Origin: Agrobacterium fabrum str. C58
GTDB taxonomy: Bacteria; Pseudomonadota; Alphaproteobacteria; Rhizobiales; Rhizobiaceae
Assembly (NCBI RefSeq): GCF_000092025.1
Contig: NC_003063.2
Span: 1,238,501 to 1,302,500 of the forward strand
Reading direction: 5' to 3'
DNA length: 64,000 bases
The notes below the pieces were generated by a model. The model was not told the DNA's origin. It worked only from the letters and a program-made list of their open reading frames with translations, and searched no databases. Within the stretch, counting starts at the first letter, position 1; every line of letters starts with the position of its first letter. Position numbers and translations under genes: made by a program. Positions 39,902 through 48,168 of the stretch are shown here, one piece after another.

Positions 39902-40372
39902 ATGGCAAACAGTCAAAAAACAGACGGTCTGGATCACTTCGATCTCAAGATTCTCGAGGTGCTCAGCGAAGACGGGCGCATGTCCGTATTGCAACTCTCA
40001 AAAACGGTCGGCCTTTCCAAGACGCCCTGCCAGACACGGCTGAAGCGGCTGGTGGATGAGGGCTATATTCTCGGCTTCAGGGCCATGCTCAATCCACAGA
40101 AGCTCGGCGTCGATCACATTGCCTTCGCCGAGGTCAAGCTTTCCGACACGCGGGAAAAGGCGCTGGAAGAGTTCAACACGGCGGTGCGCAAGATCAAGGA
40201 AGTGGAGGAGTGCCACATGATCGCAGGCGCCTTCGATTATCTCCTGAAGGTGCGCACCAGCGACATCCGCAAATACCGCAGGGTGCTCGGCGAAAAAATC
40301 TCGAGCCTGCCGTCGGTGGCCAATACCTCGACCTTCGTGGTCATGCAGTCCGTCAAGGAAACGGGTATTTGA
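39902..40372 (+). CDS. putR: Lrp/AsnC-family activator of putA
   Basis: A 156-residue Lrp-type protein. The N-terminal HTH (KILEVLSEDGRMSVLQLSKT then GLSKTPCQTRLKRL) is followed by the RAM ligand domain. Divergence from putA over 175 bp matches the PutR arrangement described in Agrobacterium tumefaciens, where it activates putA in response to proline. The shared gap is AT-rich near putR and is the expected binding region; I cannot define the exact sites. Confidence 0.9.
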   Translation: MANSQKTDGLDHFDLKILEVLSEDGRMSVLQLSKTVGLSKTPCQTRLKRLVDEGYILGFRAMLNPQKLGVDHIAFAEVKLSDTREKALEEFNTAVRKIKEVEECHMIAGAFDYLLKVRTSDIRKYRRVLGEKISSLPSVANTSTFVVMQSVKETGI

Positions 40373-40388
40373 AAAGCGGATATGGATA

Positions 40389-40414
40389 AACGGGCAGACG
40401 CAAGTCTGCCCGTT
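40389..40414. terminator. Hairpin between putR and ecfG
   Basis: Perfect 11-bp stem (AACGGGCAGAC) with GCAA loop in the short gap between convergent genes. The T run is poor, so efficiency is uncertain. Confidence 0.5.
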
Positions 40415-40439
40415 CATTGTCATTGCCAGTTTCGTTTTT

Positions 40440-41009
40440 TCAGCCCGCCGTGGCGGCGGCGGTGACCGCGCTCATCTGCGCATCCGGACCGAATTCGTTT
40501 TCGTTTTCGATACCCAGCAGTTCCTGCAGGCGAAGCCTCGCACGGCTCACACGGCTCTTGATCGTGCCGACCGGGCAACCGCAAATCTCGGCAGCTTCCT
40601 CATAGGCAAAACCGGAGGCGCCGATCAGCAGGATGGCTTCGCGCTGGTCGTCGGGCAATTTTGCGAGCGCGGTGCGGAAATCCTGAAGGTCGACGGAACC
40701 GTGCTGTTCCGGCGGCACGGAGAGGCGCGAGGTATAGACCCCGTCCGTATCCTGCACTTCACGGCCGGATTTACGAATCTGGCTGTAGAATTCGTTGCGC
40801 AGGATCGTCACCAGCCATGCCCGCATGTTGGTGCCGGGCTGAAAGCTGTCCTGTTTTGCCCAGGCCTTCATGATCGTGTCCTGCACGAGGTCGTCTGCAC
40901 GGTCCCTCGAACGGATAAGCGAAATCGCAAACGCGCGCAGGTTCGGCAACGCCGCCAGCATTTCCCGCTTGAAATTATATTCTGTCTGCTCCGGCTCTTT
41001 CGCCATCAT
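40440..41009 (-). CDS. ecfG: General stress response ECF sigma factor (EcfG/RpoE2 type)
   Basis: A 189-residue ECF sigma factor with region 2 (LIRSRDRADDLVQDTIMKAW) and region 4 (YEEAAEICGCPVGTIKSRVSRARLRLQ). It directs RNA polymerase to GGAAC...CGTT promoters. Its start overlaps the nepR stop by four bases (ATGA), so the two are translated together, and phyR is divergent: the standard alphaproteobacterial arrangement. At rest it is held by NepR and is freed when phosphorylated PhyR takes NepR away. Confidence 0.93.
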   Translation of the reverse strand: MMAKEPEQTEYNFKREMLAALPNLRAFAISLIRSRDRADDLVQDTIMKAWAKQDSFQPGTNMRAWLVTILRNEFYSQIRKSGREVQDTDGVYTSRLSVPPEQHGSVDLQDFRTALAKLPDDQREAILLIGASGFAYEEAAEICGCPVGTIKSRVSRARLRLQELLGIENENEFGPDAQMSAVTAAATAG

Positions 41010-41212
41010 TCCTCCGAAGCCTTCATGTTGGCCTTGCTTTCGGCTTCATCGAGTTTTTCGAGAAGATCGAGGAATTTGTCAGGGATGCCTTCTTCCTGAA
41101 CGGCATCATAGAGCTCCCTGAGCTTGCGGGAAATCACCGCCCGCCCGGAATGTGGAACCTGGGGGGGCGCCGAGTTGTCCGGCGAATCTTGGTCCGATTG
41201 AAACATGCTCAT
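41006..41212 (-). CDS. nepR: Anti-sigma factor NepR
   Basis: A 68-residue protein with the NepR core LRELYDAVQEEGIPDKFLDL near residues 32-51, flanked by short disordered ends. It binds EcfG to block it and switches to the sigma-like domain of PhyR under stress. It is the first gene of the nepR-ecfG operon, and its promoter region is shared with phyR. Confidence 0.93.
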   Translation of the reverse strand: MSMFQSDQDSPDNSAPPQVPHSGRAVISRKLRELYDAVQEEGIPDKFLDLLEKLDEAESKANMKASEE

Positions 41213-41244
41213 AACGTCCGGTATTCCTTTTGTGTCGTGGCAAG

Positions 41245-41269
41245 AATGCGCGGTTAAAAAAATAGTTCC
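41245..41269 (-). promoter_or_regulatory. EcfG-type promoter candidate for nepR-ecfG
   Basis: On the minus strand GGAAC (41269-41265) is followed by TT after 18 nt, with the core read as GCATT. It fits the relaxed pattern, resembles the promoter of the nearby small RNA, and would give autoregulation. Confidence 0.5.
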
Positions 41270-41277
41270 GGCGGTCC

Positions 41278-41303
41278 GGAACTTTTTTTGCGATACACAC
41301 GTT
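41278..41303 (+). promoter_or_regulatory. Consensus EcfG promoter for phyR
   Basis: GGAAC (41278-41282), 17 nt, CGTT (41300-41303), a full match, 46 bp upstream of the phyR start. EcfG control of phyR makes a positive loop, as known in other alphaproteobacteria. Confidence 0.85.
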
Positions 41304-41349
41304 GCTATCTTGGGTTTGCGTTGCAGACCGCATGAAAGGGGAGAATTCC

Positions 41350-42144
41350 ATGTCAGTTTCTACACGCATCGCACCGCACCTGCCATATCTTCGCAGGTTC
41401 GCGCGTGCCGTTTGCGGCTCACAATCAACGGGCGATGCCTATGTTGCGGCAACACTCGAAGCTCTGATCGCCGACATCAGCATTTTTCCGCAGACAAGCA
41501 GCGATCGCGTTTCGCTCTATCAATTGTTCGTATCGATCTTTAGTTCCGTCACGATCAATATTAAGACCGACGAAAACCTGTCCGGCTGGGAAAAACGCGC
41601 CTCCGCGAACCTCTCCGCCGTGCCGGCATTGGCCCGTCAGGCTTTCCTTTTGACGACGGTTGAAGAGTTCACGCCATCGGAAACCGCAGAGGTTCTGAGA
41701 GTGTCCGAAGATCAGGTCAGCAGACTGATCGACGAGGCGGCCTCTGAAATCGCAAGGCAGGTGGCAACCGATATCATGATCATCGAGGATGAACCTCTGA
41801 TCGCCATGGATATCGAGCAGATGGTGACCGATCTCGGCCATCGCGTCACGGGCATCGCCCGCACCCACACGGAAGCGCTCGATCTCTTCCATCGCACCCA
41901 GCCCAAGATGATACTTGCTGATATCCAGCTCGCCGACGGCAGCTCCGGTCTCGACGCGATGAAGGATATCCTGCAGATGACCACCCTCCCGGTGATCTTT
42001 ATCACGGCCTTCCCCGAGCGTCTTTTGACAGGCGAGCGACCGGAGCCGACCTTCCTCGTGACGAAGCCGTTTAATCCGGACATGGTGAAAGCGCTTATCA
42101 GCCAGGCCCTGTTTTTCAACGAAAGCTCACGCGTCGCGGCTTGA
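41350..42144 (+). CDS. phyR: Stress response regulator PhyR (sigma-like domain + receiver)
   Basis: A 264-residue protein. Residues 1-125 mimic an ECF sigma factor, and residues about 135-258 form a receiver with acidic pocket DIMIIEDEP, phospho-acceptor Asp191 in ILADIQLADG and the lysine in VTKPF. The FAT-GUY-type segment is PVIFITAFPE. The start at 41350 follows GGGGAG; the longer frame is not supported. When phosphorylated, the sigma-like domain binds NepR and frees EcfG. The two kinase genes that follow are the likely phosphodonors. Confidence 0.95.
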   Translation: MSVSTRIAPHLPYLRRFARAVCGSQSTGDAYVAATLEALIADISIFPQTSSDRVSLYQLFVSIFSSVTINIKTDENLSGWEKRASANLSAVPALARQAFLLTTVEEFTPSETAEVLRVSEDQVSRLIDEAASEIARQVATDIMIIEDEPLIAMDIEQMVTDLGHRVTGIARTHTEALDLFHRTQPKMILADIQLADGSSGLDAMKDILQMTTLPVIFITAFPERLLTGERPEPTFLVTKPFNPDMVKALISQALFFNESSRVAA

Positions 42145-42239
42145 AATTTGCCGAAACCGCAGCCTGACCGGGAACCGGTGTGGTGCCCGGGCGTTGGCGG
42201 TTATGGTCGTGGGGCTTTCCCGCGGCTTTCTGCAAGGAG

Positions 42240-43229
42240 ATGAATTTGCATCGGCTGGCATGGCATAACGCGGAGAGGGACGAAAGCGAGCTTCACGATT
42301 CGCTTGTCCTTGCCTTGCTCGATTCGGGTGAGACAGTCATGCTGCAGGACTGGAACCGCGACTATATATTCGTGGCCAATCTGCCGGATGTCTGGAAACT
42401 TCCGGCGGATTCGCACCCGACTGATGAAAATCTGTTTGGCAATGATCTCTCAGTCCGACTGGCTGAACTTAAGAGGGACATGAACACGGCAGGCAGCCGA
42501 GGGATGCTGGAAGTTAATGCCGGCAATGACCGCGTCTTCCAGTTTCAGGTCCACTCCACCTTCAACCAGTCGAACCAGGTGGTGATGAAGACCACCATCC
42601 GGGAGGTGACGGCGGAAAGGCGGCGCGAACAGCTTCTGCGCTCGCTGCTGCGCGAGGTCAGCCACCGCTCCAAGAACCTTCTGGCGATCATCCAGAGCCT
42701 TGCCGGCCAGACGGCCCGTTTCAGCCTCACCAAGGATGATTTCCTGCGCAAGTTCCGCGGCCGGCTGCATGCCCTTGCCCAGAGCCAGGATCTCATCACG
42801 GATTCGGACTGGCGCGGTGCGCGCATATTCGAGCTTCTGCGGCAGCAATTCGATCTATATGTGCCTGAGTATCCCAACCTCATCCATATTGAAGGCGAAA
42901 ACCTGCTGCTCAACCCGAATGGTGCGCTTTATATCGGGCTCGCCTTCCATGAGCTCGTCGTCAACACCGTCAGCCACAGCGGCAATCTCGCCTATCACCC
43001 GCCGATCTCTCTCCAGTGTCGCCAGGACGGTGATTTTTACATCGTCGAATGGAACGAGCCGATGATGCCATCGAAGGAACCGGCTGAGGCCAGGCGCGGC
43101 AGTTTCGGCAGCGTGGTGCTGGAAAAGGTGGTGCCTTCCGCTCTCGGTGGCGTTGCCGAATATAAGCTGACGCCGGAACGGATCGTCTATAGCCTCAAAT
43201 TCCCTTCGGGTGACGCAGCGGTCGCATGA
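42240..43229 (+). CDS. Soluble HWE-family sensor histidine kinase
   Basis: A 329-residue kinase without membrane segments. The phospho-accepting histidine is His142 in EVSHRSKNLLAIIQSLAGQT, the N-box is FHELVVNT and the W-x-E motif is VEWNEP, together marking the HWE/HisKA_2 group. The N-terminal 120 residues look like a PAS-type sensing domain. The start at 42240 follows AAGGAG. It is 95 bp after phyR in the same direction and is a prime candidate for cytoplasmic control of PhyR. The stop is followed by a hairpin whose plus-strand T run can end its transcript. Confidence 0.88.
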   Translation: MNLHRLAWHNAERDESELHDSLVLALLDSGETVMLQDWNRDYIFVANLPDVWKLPADSHPTDENLFGNDLSVRLAELKRDMNTAGSRGMLEVNAGNDRVFQFQVHSTFNQSNQVVMKTTIREVTAERRREQLLRSLLREVSHRSKNLLAIIQSLAGQTARFSLTKDDFLRKFRGRLHALAQSQDLITDSDWRGARIFELLRQQFDLYVPEYPNLIHIEGENLLLNPNGALYIGLAFHELVVNTVSHSGNLAYHPPISLQCRQDGDFYIVEWNEPMMPSKEPAEARRGSFGSVVLEKVVPSALGGVAEYKLTPERIVYSLKFPSGDAAVA

Positions 43230-43285
43230 CAACGATTGCGGAGGTGAGAGTGAGGCTGCGCGGTCGTTTCCACGCTCGAAATCAA

Positions 43286-43400
43286 CAAAAAAAGCACGGC
43301 CCATTACAGAGCCGTGCTATTTTTATGACGGGTTTTCAGGGGTGAAACCCGTTTATAGTCAGCCAAGCTTCAGGCGGGGACGGGGGAATTGCTTGGCCTG
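43286..43400 (-). ncRNA. gsrN: GsrN-like general stress small RNA (predicted)
   Basis: On the minus strand an EcfG-type promoter is followed by an RNA of about 114 nt with no reading frame. Its 5' hairpin (stem GCCAAGC/GCTTGGC, 43391-43397 with 43362-43368) has a 22-base loop rich in C (two runs, CCCCC and CCCC). A second hairpin (stem ACGGGTTT, 43328-43352) has a loop with CCCC. The 3' end is a perfect terminator (AGCACGGC stem, 43293-43318) followed by seven T. Location beside phyR/ecfG, promoter type, C-rich loops and length match Caulobacter GsrN. Ends are approximate. Confidence 0.75.
43293..43318. terminator. Bidirectional terminator of the HWE kinase gene and the small RNA
   Basis: Perfect 8-bp stem AGCACGGC/GCCGTGCT. 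The plus side continues ATTTTTA (kinase gene end), and the minus side continues with seven T (end of the small RNA). Confidence 0.85.
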
Positions 43401-43407
43401 CAGTAAA

Positions 43408-43432
43408 AATGCACACCGCCCCATTCGGTTCC
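43408..43432 (-). promoter_or_regulatory. EcfG-type promoter of the gsrN-like RNA
   Basis: On the minus strand GGAAC (43432-43428) is followed by TT after 18 nt, core GCATTT. The predicted transcript would start near 43400, at the foot of the first hairpin. The same GCATT core occurs in the nepR promoter candidate. Confidence 0.6.
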
Positions 43433-43489
43433 CACAAAATGCATTTTTTTTGACAGAGGCCAATTTTGGCTGTCCCGGGCGAAGACGGC

Positions 43490-45229
43490 TCAGTGTGTCT
43501 GCTCGGTTCGCTTGGGGATGAAATAGCGCATCGGCGCTTCCAGCGACCATTCAAAGCCGGTCTCGCGATATTCGGTGGTAACGTTTCCGCCGAAAGCGCC
43601 TTCCGCATGGCGTTTGATGACGGTGGTGCCGAAGCCCTTGCGGCTCGGCTCAGTTGCGGGCGGCCCGCCGGTCTCCGTCCAGACCAGATGGAGCATCTGC
43701 CGGCCGTCTTTTTCGAGCGCTTTCCAGCTTACGGTTATTTTTCCCGGCGGAACCGAAAGTGCGCCATATTTGATGGAGTTCGTCGTCAGCTCATGCACCA
43801 CGAGCCCGAAATTTTGCGCCGCTTCCGGAGACAGCATGAAATCGTCGCCCTCCAGCCTGAAGCGTTCCACGACCGTGCCGAAAACATCGAGATGGGTTTC
43901 GATCAGCTTGCGGATCGGCAGACCCTGCCATTGAACTTCCGCGAGAGCCCGGATCGACATCCCAAGGCCGCGCAGGCGGTGATCCACCTCCTTCTGAAAC
44001 TCCGGAATGCTTTTATTCTCCCTGCCCAGCTGTCGTATCATCGCCTGAACCAGGGTCAGAATGTTCTTGGAGCGGTGTACCAGTTCGTGCAACAGCAGCT
44101 GCAACCGCTCTTCCGACTGGCTTCTGTCGAAGGAGGCGTTGGAGAGTGCGATGGCGACCTGGTTGGCCTCCTTTATCTTGGTATCGACGGGGGCCACGAT
44201 TTCGCCTTCACCGATGCGCTCGGCCATGTGGGTCAGATCGCGGATGGAGCTGCGCAATTGCCGGCCGACGAGATAGGCGCCGCCGATGGCGATCAGCACC
44301 AGCACAAGGCTGCCGATCATCATCTGCCGCCAGGTGTCGATCAGCGCCGCCTGGCTCGCGGCAAGCGGTCCCCACATCACGGTCTTCCACTGCCAGCCTG
44401 GCAATTGCGCATAGGCGTAGAGATTGCCCTTGCCGTCGAAAAAATTGCCGCTGAAGGCTTGCATTTCCGAAAGTATGGCGGGGTTGACAAAGGGTTTGCC
44501 CACTTCCGCCTCATCCTGCGCACTGGAAACGACCACGCGGTTGGTGCCATCGATGATCGCGACCGCCCAGTGGCGCGGTAGGTTTTCCGTGGGAATGAGC
44601 CGGCTGAGATCACTGGCATTCTGCGTCAGGATCAACGCGTCTCCGGCCGATCCGAGTTCCGGATCGAGTGGCATGGTGATGTTGAATACCCATTCTTTGC
44701 TGGTGGAACCAAAAAACAGGTCCGAGACGGTGATGCGGCGGGATTCAATTGCCTTGGCGAGATTTGCTTCGGCCGGGATCTTGCCCAGCGGCTGGCCGTA
44801 GGGAACGCGCGTGTTAAGCCGCTGCTGACCATCTTTGGTGGCGAGAAGGGCATAGAGGCCCTCCCGTTTCAGGCTTTCGGCAACGCGTCCCTGAAACGCA
44901 GCGAGGTTGCCATTCTCAAGCTCGGGGAATTGCGACAGCAGATTGAGTGACGTGGCGATTTCCTGCAGGCGACGGTCGATGTTGCGGGAAACCACCCGCA
45001 CGTCCTCGATTGTTTCCCGTTGCAGGTCGTCGCGTTTTTCCGCCTCGAGGCGCAACATCAGATAACCGACGAAAAGGATAAGCGGCAGCGTAATGACGGT
45101 CGCCATCACCACCAGATAGGTGCCGATGGAGGCCGTCGGGAAAAAATTGGCGCTGCGCCGACGCAAAGCCGAAATCGTTTCTTTCAGTCTGTTGCCGGGT
45201 CGAGGCATATAAAAAACTCCGGCAGTCAT
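43490..45229 (-). CDS. Membrane-bound HWE-family sensor histidine kinase (PhyK-like)
   Basis: A 579-residue kinase. Membrane helices lie near residues 36-60 and 300-322 and enclose a periplasmic sensor of about 240 residues (dCACHE-like). A HAMP segment follows (IRDLTHMAERIGEGEIVAPV), then the kinase core: His385 in ELVHRSKNILTLVQAM, N-box HELTTNSIKYGAL and W-x-E in LVWTET. It belongs to the HWE/HisKA_2 group that feeds PhyR in alphaproteobacteria. Location two genes from phyR supports a PhyK-like role, sensing a periplasmic signal. The gsrN-like RNA lies immediately downstream on the same strand. Confidence 0.88.
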   Translation of the reverse strand: MTAGVFYMPRPGNRLKETISALRRRSANFFPTASIGTYLVVMATVITLPLILFVGYLMLRLEAEKRDDLQRETIEDVRVVSRNIDRRLQEIATSLNLLSQFPELENGNLAAFQGRVAESLKREGLYALLATKDGQQRLNTRVPYGQPLGKIPAEANLAKAIESRRITVSDLFFGSTSKEWVFNITMPLDPELGSAGDALILTQNASDLSRLIPTENLPRHWAVAIIDGTNRVVVSSAQDEAEVGKPFVNPAILSEMQAFSGNFFDGKGNLYAYAQLPGWQWKTVMWGPLAASQAALIDTWRQMMIGSLVLVLIAIGGAYLVGRQLRSSIRDLTHMAERIGEGEIVAPVDTKIKEANQVAIALSNASFDRSQSEERLQLLLHELVHRSKNILTLVQAMIRQLGRENKSIPEFQKEVDHRLRGLGMSIRALAEVQWQGLPIRKLIETHLDVFGTVVERFRLEGDDFMLSPEAAQNFGLVVHELTTNSIKYGALSVPPGKITVSWKALEKDGRQMLHLVWTETGGPPATEPSRKGFGTTVIKRHAEGAFGGNVTTEYRETGFEWSLEAPMRYFIPKRTEQTH

Positions 45230-45341
45230 GGCATTGTTACGGCAGGAATAATAGCGCGCTGTCGTCCGTTAGCAATGGCTGATTTTTTACCTTTGGTTGC
45301 TGCGGTTCACGGTATCTCCCAAAGCCGTGATCGAAAAAATC

Positions 45342-45367
45342 GGAACTATTTCCACAACCGTGCCGTT
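45342..45367 (+). promoter_or_regulatory. Consensus EcfG promoter for the PRC-barrel gene
   Basis: GGAAC (45342-45346), 17 nt, CGTT (45364-45367), a full match 76 bp ahead of the start at 45444. Confidence 0.8.
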
Positions 45368-45443
45368 TGCCAATCGAACCGGTCGAGGAGCGGGAGAAAT
45401 ATCACCGCCGGCCAGTTGAGAACGATGAAAGGAAGGTACGAAA

Positions 45444-46019
45444 ATGACTAGGAAACTCGCGACTATCTTTACCGCCGCACTGATGGGTACGACTGCTTTC
45501 GCGCCGCTCGCCATCGCTCAGGGAACCACACAGCCTGCACCGGCAAACCCGAGCGCGCAGGCCGAGCCGGCAAGCCCTTCTGCAACGCCGATGACACCGG
45601 CGGCCCCGACGGCAGCCGATAGCGCCGCGGCGACAACTGGTGGCGCTTACATCACCGAGCAGGGTGAAAATCAGGTCAGCGCCAATGATTACATCGGTAA
45701 ATCCGTCTATACCGGCGCTGACGAGAGCATCGGTAATGTCACCAACCTCATCATGGAACAGGACGGTGGTCTTGTCGCAGCCGTGATTGGTGTCGGCGGC
45801 TTCCTCGGCATCGGTGCCAAGGATGTGGCCGTTCCTATGGACAAGGTTACAATGACGCGTAACACGCAGGACGGCACTATCCGCCTGACCACGACTGAAA
45901 CGGCGGAAACGCTGAAGGCCGCGCCGGAATTCAAGACGCTGGAACAGAAGGCCAGCGAAAAGAATGCGGCAGTGCCGGCCGCCCCTGACAGCACGACCAC
46001 ATCGGCAACCAAGCCTTAA
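45444..46019 (+). CDS. Exported PRC-barrel domain protein
   Basis: A 191-residue protein with a signal peptide (MTRKLATIFTAALMGTTAFA, cleaved near AIAQG), a Pro/Ala-rich linker, and a PRC-barrel domain at about residues 75-150 (NDYIGKSVYTGADESIGNVT; GVGGFLGIGAKDVAVPMDKV). The tail is again low complexity. PRC-barrel proteins of this type are frequent stress-induced envelope proteins in rhizobia; no enzymatic role is known. The EcfG promoter upstream and the location beside the stress kinases fit that. A strong terminator follows. Confidence 0.88.
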   Translation: MTRKLATIFTAALMGTTAFAPLAIAQGTTQPAPANPSAQAEPASPSATPMTPAAPTAADSAAATTGGAYITEQGENQVSANDYIGKSVYTGADESIGNVTNLIMEQDGGLVAAVIGVGGFLGIGAKDVAVPMDKVTMTRNTQDGTIRLTTTETAETLKAAPEFKTLEQKASEKNAAVPAAPDSTTTSATKP

Positions 46020-46074
46020 TTCCCATACCTGGGAGGCAGGAGCGGGACAGGCGATTATCAGTCGTCCCGCGAAG

Positions 46075-46102
46075 GCACCGGCCATTTGGCCGGTGCTTTT
46101 TT
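46075..46102 (+). terminator. Rho-independent terminator after the PRC-barrel gene
   Basis: Perfect 10-bp stem (GCACCGGCCA/TGGCCGGTGC) with two-base loop followed by TTTTTT on the plus strand. Confidence 0.85.
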
Positions 46103-46120
46103 GTGTTGGCTTAAGCTTGT

Positions 46121-47107
46121 TCAGTCCCCGGCATTACGGGAGGAATGCCACGCCCAGGCAGATTTTATGATATCCGATAGAGAATAACGCGGTTCCCAGC
46201 CGAGAACCTCTCTGGCCTTGTCGTTATTGGCAACGAGGGTGGTGGAGTCGCCATCGCGCCGTCCGGTATATTCCACGGGGAAGGGGCGGCCGGAGACTTC
46301 CGAAATTGCCGCTAGCAGCTCCTTTACCGTGGTGCCGGTGCCGGTGCCGAGGTTGAGTTCGACAGTCTCGCCGCCATCCAGCAGGTAGTCCACTGCCCGC
46401 ACATGCGCATCGGCAAGATCGAGAATGTGGATATAGTCGCGCACGCAGGTGCCGTCGCGTGTGTCGTAATCCGTGCCGAACACCTTGAAGCCCTGGCGCC
46501 GTCCGAGTGCAGCTTCGATGGCAAGCGGGATCGCGTGGGTTTCCGGCTTGTGCCATTCGCCGATGCGGCCTTCGAAATCTGCGCCCGCAGCGTTGAAATA
46601 ACGCAGCATCACCGAGCGCAGCCCCTCATAGGTGCTGTAATCCTTCAGCGCCTGCTCCACCACCCATTTGGTGCGGCCATAGGGATTGATCGGCGCCTGC
46701 CGGTGTGTCTCGTCGATCGGCACCTGTTCCGGCAATCCGTAGGTCGCGCAAGTGGAGGAGAAAACGAACGACGTGACACCGGCATCGATGGCGGCGGAAA
46801 GCAGGTTGAGCGAGCCGATGACGTTATTGTCGTAAAAAGCGACCGGTTGCTTGACAGATTCGCCGACTTCGATAAGCGCGGCGAAGTGAAGGACGGCTTC
46901 CGGTCGGTGCTTGGCGAAGACCTCGTCCAGCCGCGCCCGGTCGCGAATATCGCCCTGTTCGAAAGGCCCCCAGCGGACAAATTCCTCATGCCCGTTGGAG
47001 AGATTGTCGAAAACAACCGGTTCATATCCTCGCTCAGACAGGAGAAGGCAGGTGTGAGAACCGATATAGCCGGCACCGCCGACGACAAGGACTTTCTTCT
47101 TCATCAA
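46121..47107 (-). CDS. galE: UDP-glucose 4-epimerase
   Basis: A 328-residue extended SDR. NAD motif GGAGYIGSHTCLL, catalytic Ser/Thr region SSTCATYG and YxxxK in YGRTKWVVEQ; the C-terminal RRDGDSTTLVANNDKAREVL is typical of GalE. It interconverts UDP-glucose and UDP-galactose for exopolysaccharide and LPS (the rhizobial version is also called exoB). The first two codons are both ATG, so the start is 47107 or 47104. No polysaccharide genes adjoin it here. Confidence 0.92.
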   Translation of the reverse strand: MMKKKVLVVGGAGYIGSHTCLLLSERGYEPVVFDNLSNGHEEFVRWGPFEQGDIRDRARLDEVFAKHRPEAVLHFAALIEVGESVKQPVAFYDNNVIGSLNLLSAAIDAGVTSFVFSSTCATYGLPEQVPIDETHRQAPINPYGRTKWVVEQALKDYSTYEGLRSVMLRYFNAAGADFEGRIGEWHKPETHAIPLAIEAALGRRQGFKVFGTDYDTRDGTCVRDYIHILDLADAHVRAVDYLLDGGETVELNLGTGTGTTVKELLAAISEVSGRPFPVEYTGRRDGDSTTLVANNDKAREVLGWEPRYSLSDIIKSAWAWHSSRNAGD

Positions 47108-47215
47108 TGGCCTTTCAGAAAATTACGGACGCGCCGAGACTGTATGTCACTTTGTTCAAATGAGGGCGGCGTGGCGCGGGATGCCATCAGCCAATCTATC
47201 CTTCGCCGGTAACAT

Positions 47216-47253
47216 AAAAAAAACCGCGCATCCATGGCCTGGATGCGCGGTTT
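47216..47253 (-). terminator. Rho-independent terminator of the DUF883/holin-like pair
   Basis: Perfect 14-bp stem (AAACCGCGCATCCA) with TGGCC loop followed by eight T on the minus strand, just past the stop at 47277. Confidence 0.9.
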
Positions 47254-47276
47254 GCCTTTTGCGTGCCGCCAAGAAA

Positions 47277-47714
47277 TTACTTGGTCTTTTTGGTACCGGC
47301 CCTCGTGGCCAGAAAACCGGCAGCGACAGCCACGGCGAGCGTCGCATAGGGACGCGCCTGAATGGCCAGCGTCAGCAGCGATTGCAGGGCGAGGGGGGCT
47401 GCCGCAAGCGGTGCCGCCGTCAAAGGCGCCAAGGCGGGCCTTGCAGCATATACTCTTGGCCGTTTGACGATGGTGAGTGCCACCAACATGATGACGCCGA
47501 GTAGGAAGGCAGCGCCGGCAACGACGAGTGCTGCAGGGCCTGCGCCGACATGTTTGGCGAGATAGATCGACCCTGCCACCACCGCGGCAATGAAGGCGAT
47601 CAGGAAGAAGATCGCGGTCAGAGCCGACAGGATTATCGTCGTGCGCAACCGTCGCGTAACGACGCGCCCTTCACGCTGGGTCTCCCCCAGATAGACCAGC
47701 AATGCTTCAAGCAT
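47277..47714 (-). CDS. Phage_holin_3_6 (DUF1469, YqjE-like) membrane protein
   Basis: A 145-residue protein with two central membrane helices (LSALTAIFFLIAFIAAVVAG and AALVVAGAAFLLGVIMLVAL) and a weaker third near the C-terminus. The family name holin is historical; YqjE-like proteins are cellular, occur with DUF883 (YqjD-like) proteins and are stress induced in enterobacteria. It is four bases downstream of the DUF883 gene, so it shares its EcfG promoter. Nothing around it is phage-like. Confidence 0.85.
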   Translation of the reverse strand: MLEALLVYLGETQREGRVVTRRLRTTIILSALTAIFFLIAFIAAVVAGSIYLAKHVGAGPAALVVAGAAFLLGVIMLVALTIVKRPRVYAARPALAPLTAAPLAAAPLALQSLLTLAIQARPYATLAVAVAAGFLATRAGTKKTK

Positions 47715-47718
47715 GGGC

Positions 47719-48060
47719 TTATCGGCGGGTCAGGAGAGCAAGAACGAAACCGACGCCGATCGCAATACCGAGCGACTGAAGCGGGTTCTTCTGAACCTGG
47801 TCCGTCAGATTGTCGTTGAGCGTGGAGATTTCGTTGCGGACCGTGTCGGCCATGTCGCTCGACGCCGAGATCGCGTCATCGGCAACGCGGGCAGCCTGTG
47901 CCTTCAACTCGTGCGACGCTCCGACGCCGAGAGCCTTCACGCTCTCGGCAAGATTTGCCAGATCTTCGCGAAGCTGGGCGAGCTGTGCCGCCACATCGGC
48001 TGCATCACCGTTTTCGAGGGATTGCTGGATCTTGTCGTTGACGTTGCGCACGCTTGCCAT
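47719..48060 (-). CDS. DUF883 (YqjD/ElaB-like) protein
   Basis: A 113-residue protein: a long amphipathic coiled helix (about residues 10-80, VAAQLAQLREDLANLAESVK) followed by a single C-terminal membrane helix (SLGIAIGVGFVLALLTRR), the usual tail-anchored design. The start at 48060 follows GGAAGGACT; the longer frame runs into the promoter. In E. coli relatives anchor ribosomes to the inner membrane in stationary phase; that function is not shown here. First gene of a two-gene stress operon. Confidence 0.88.
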   Translation of the reverse strand: MASVRNVNDKIQQSLENGDAADVAAQLAQLREDLANLAESVKALGVGASHELKAQAARVADDAISASSDMADTVRNEISTLNDNLTDQVQKNPLQSLGIAIGVGFVLALLTRR

Positions 48061-48168
48061 AAGGGAAGTCCTTCCTGAACATCGTTGATGGAACGAGGGC
48101 ATTTCACTGATTGCCACCGCCCCTAACCTTCGTTTCGGCGGGCGAGACACCCGTCTATCCGTCATTCA

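Noticed and set aside
47277..47714. Holin label suggesting a prophage remnant
   Set aside because: The neighbour is DUF883, the cellular YqjD/YqjE arrangement; no integrase, att site or other phage gene is present.
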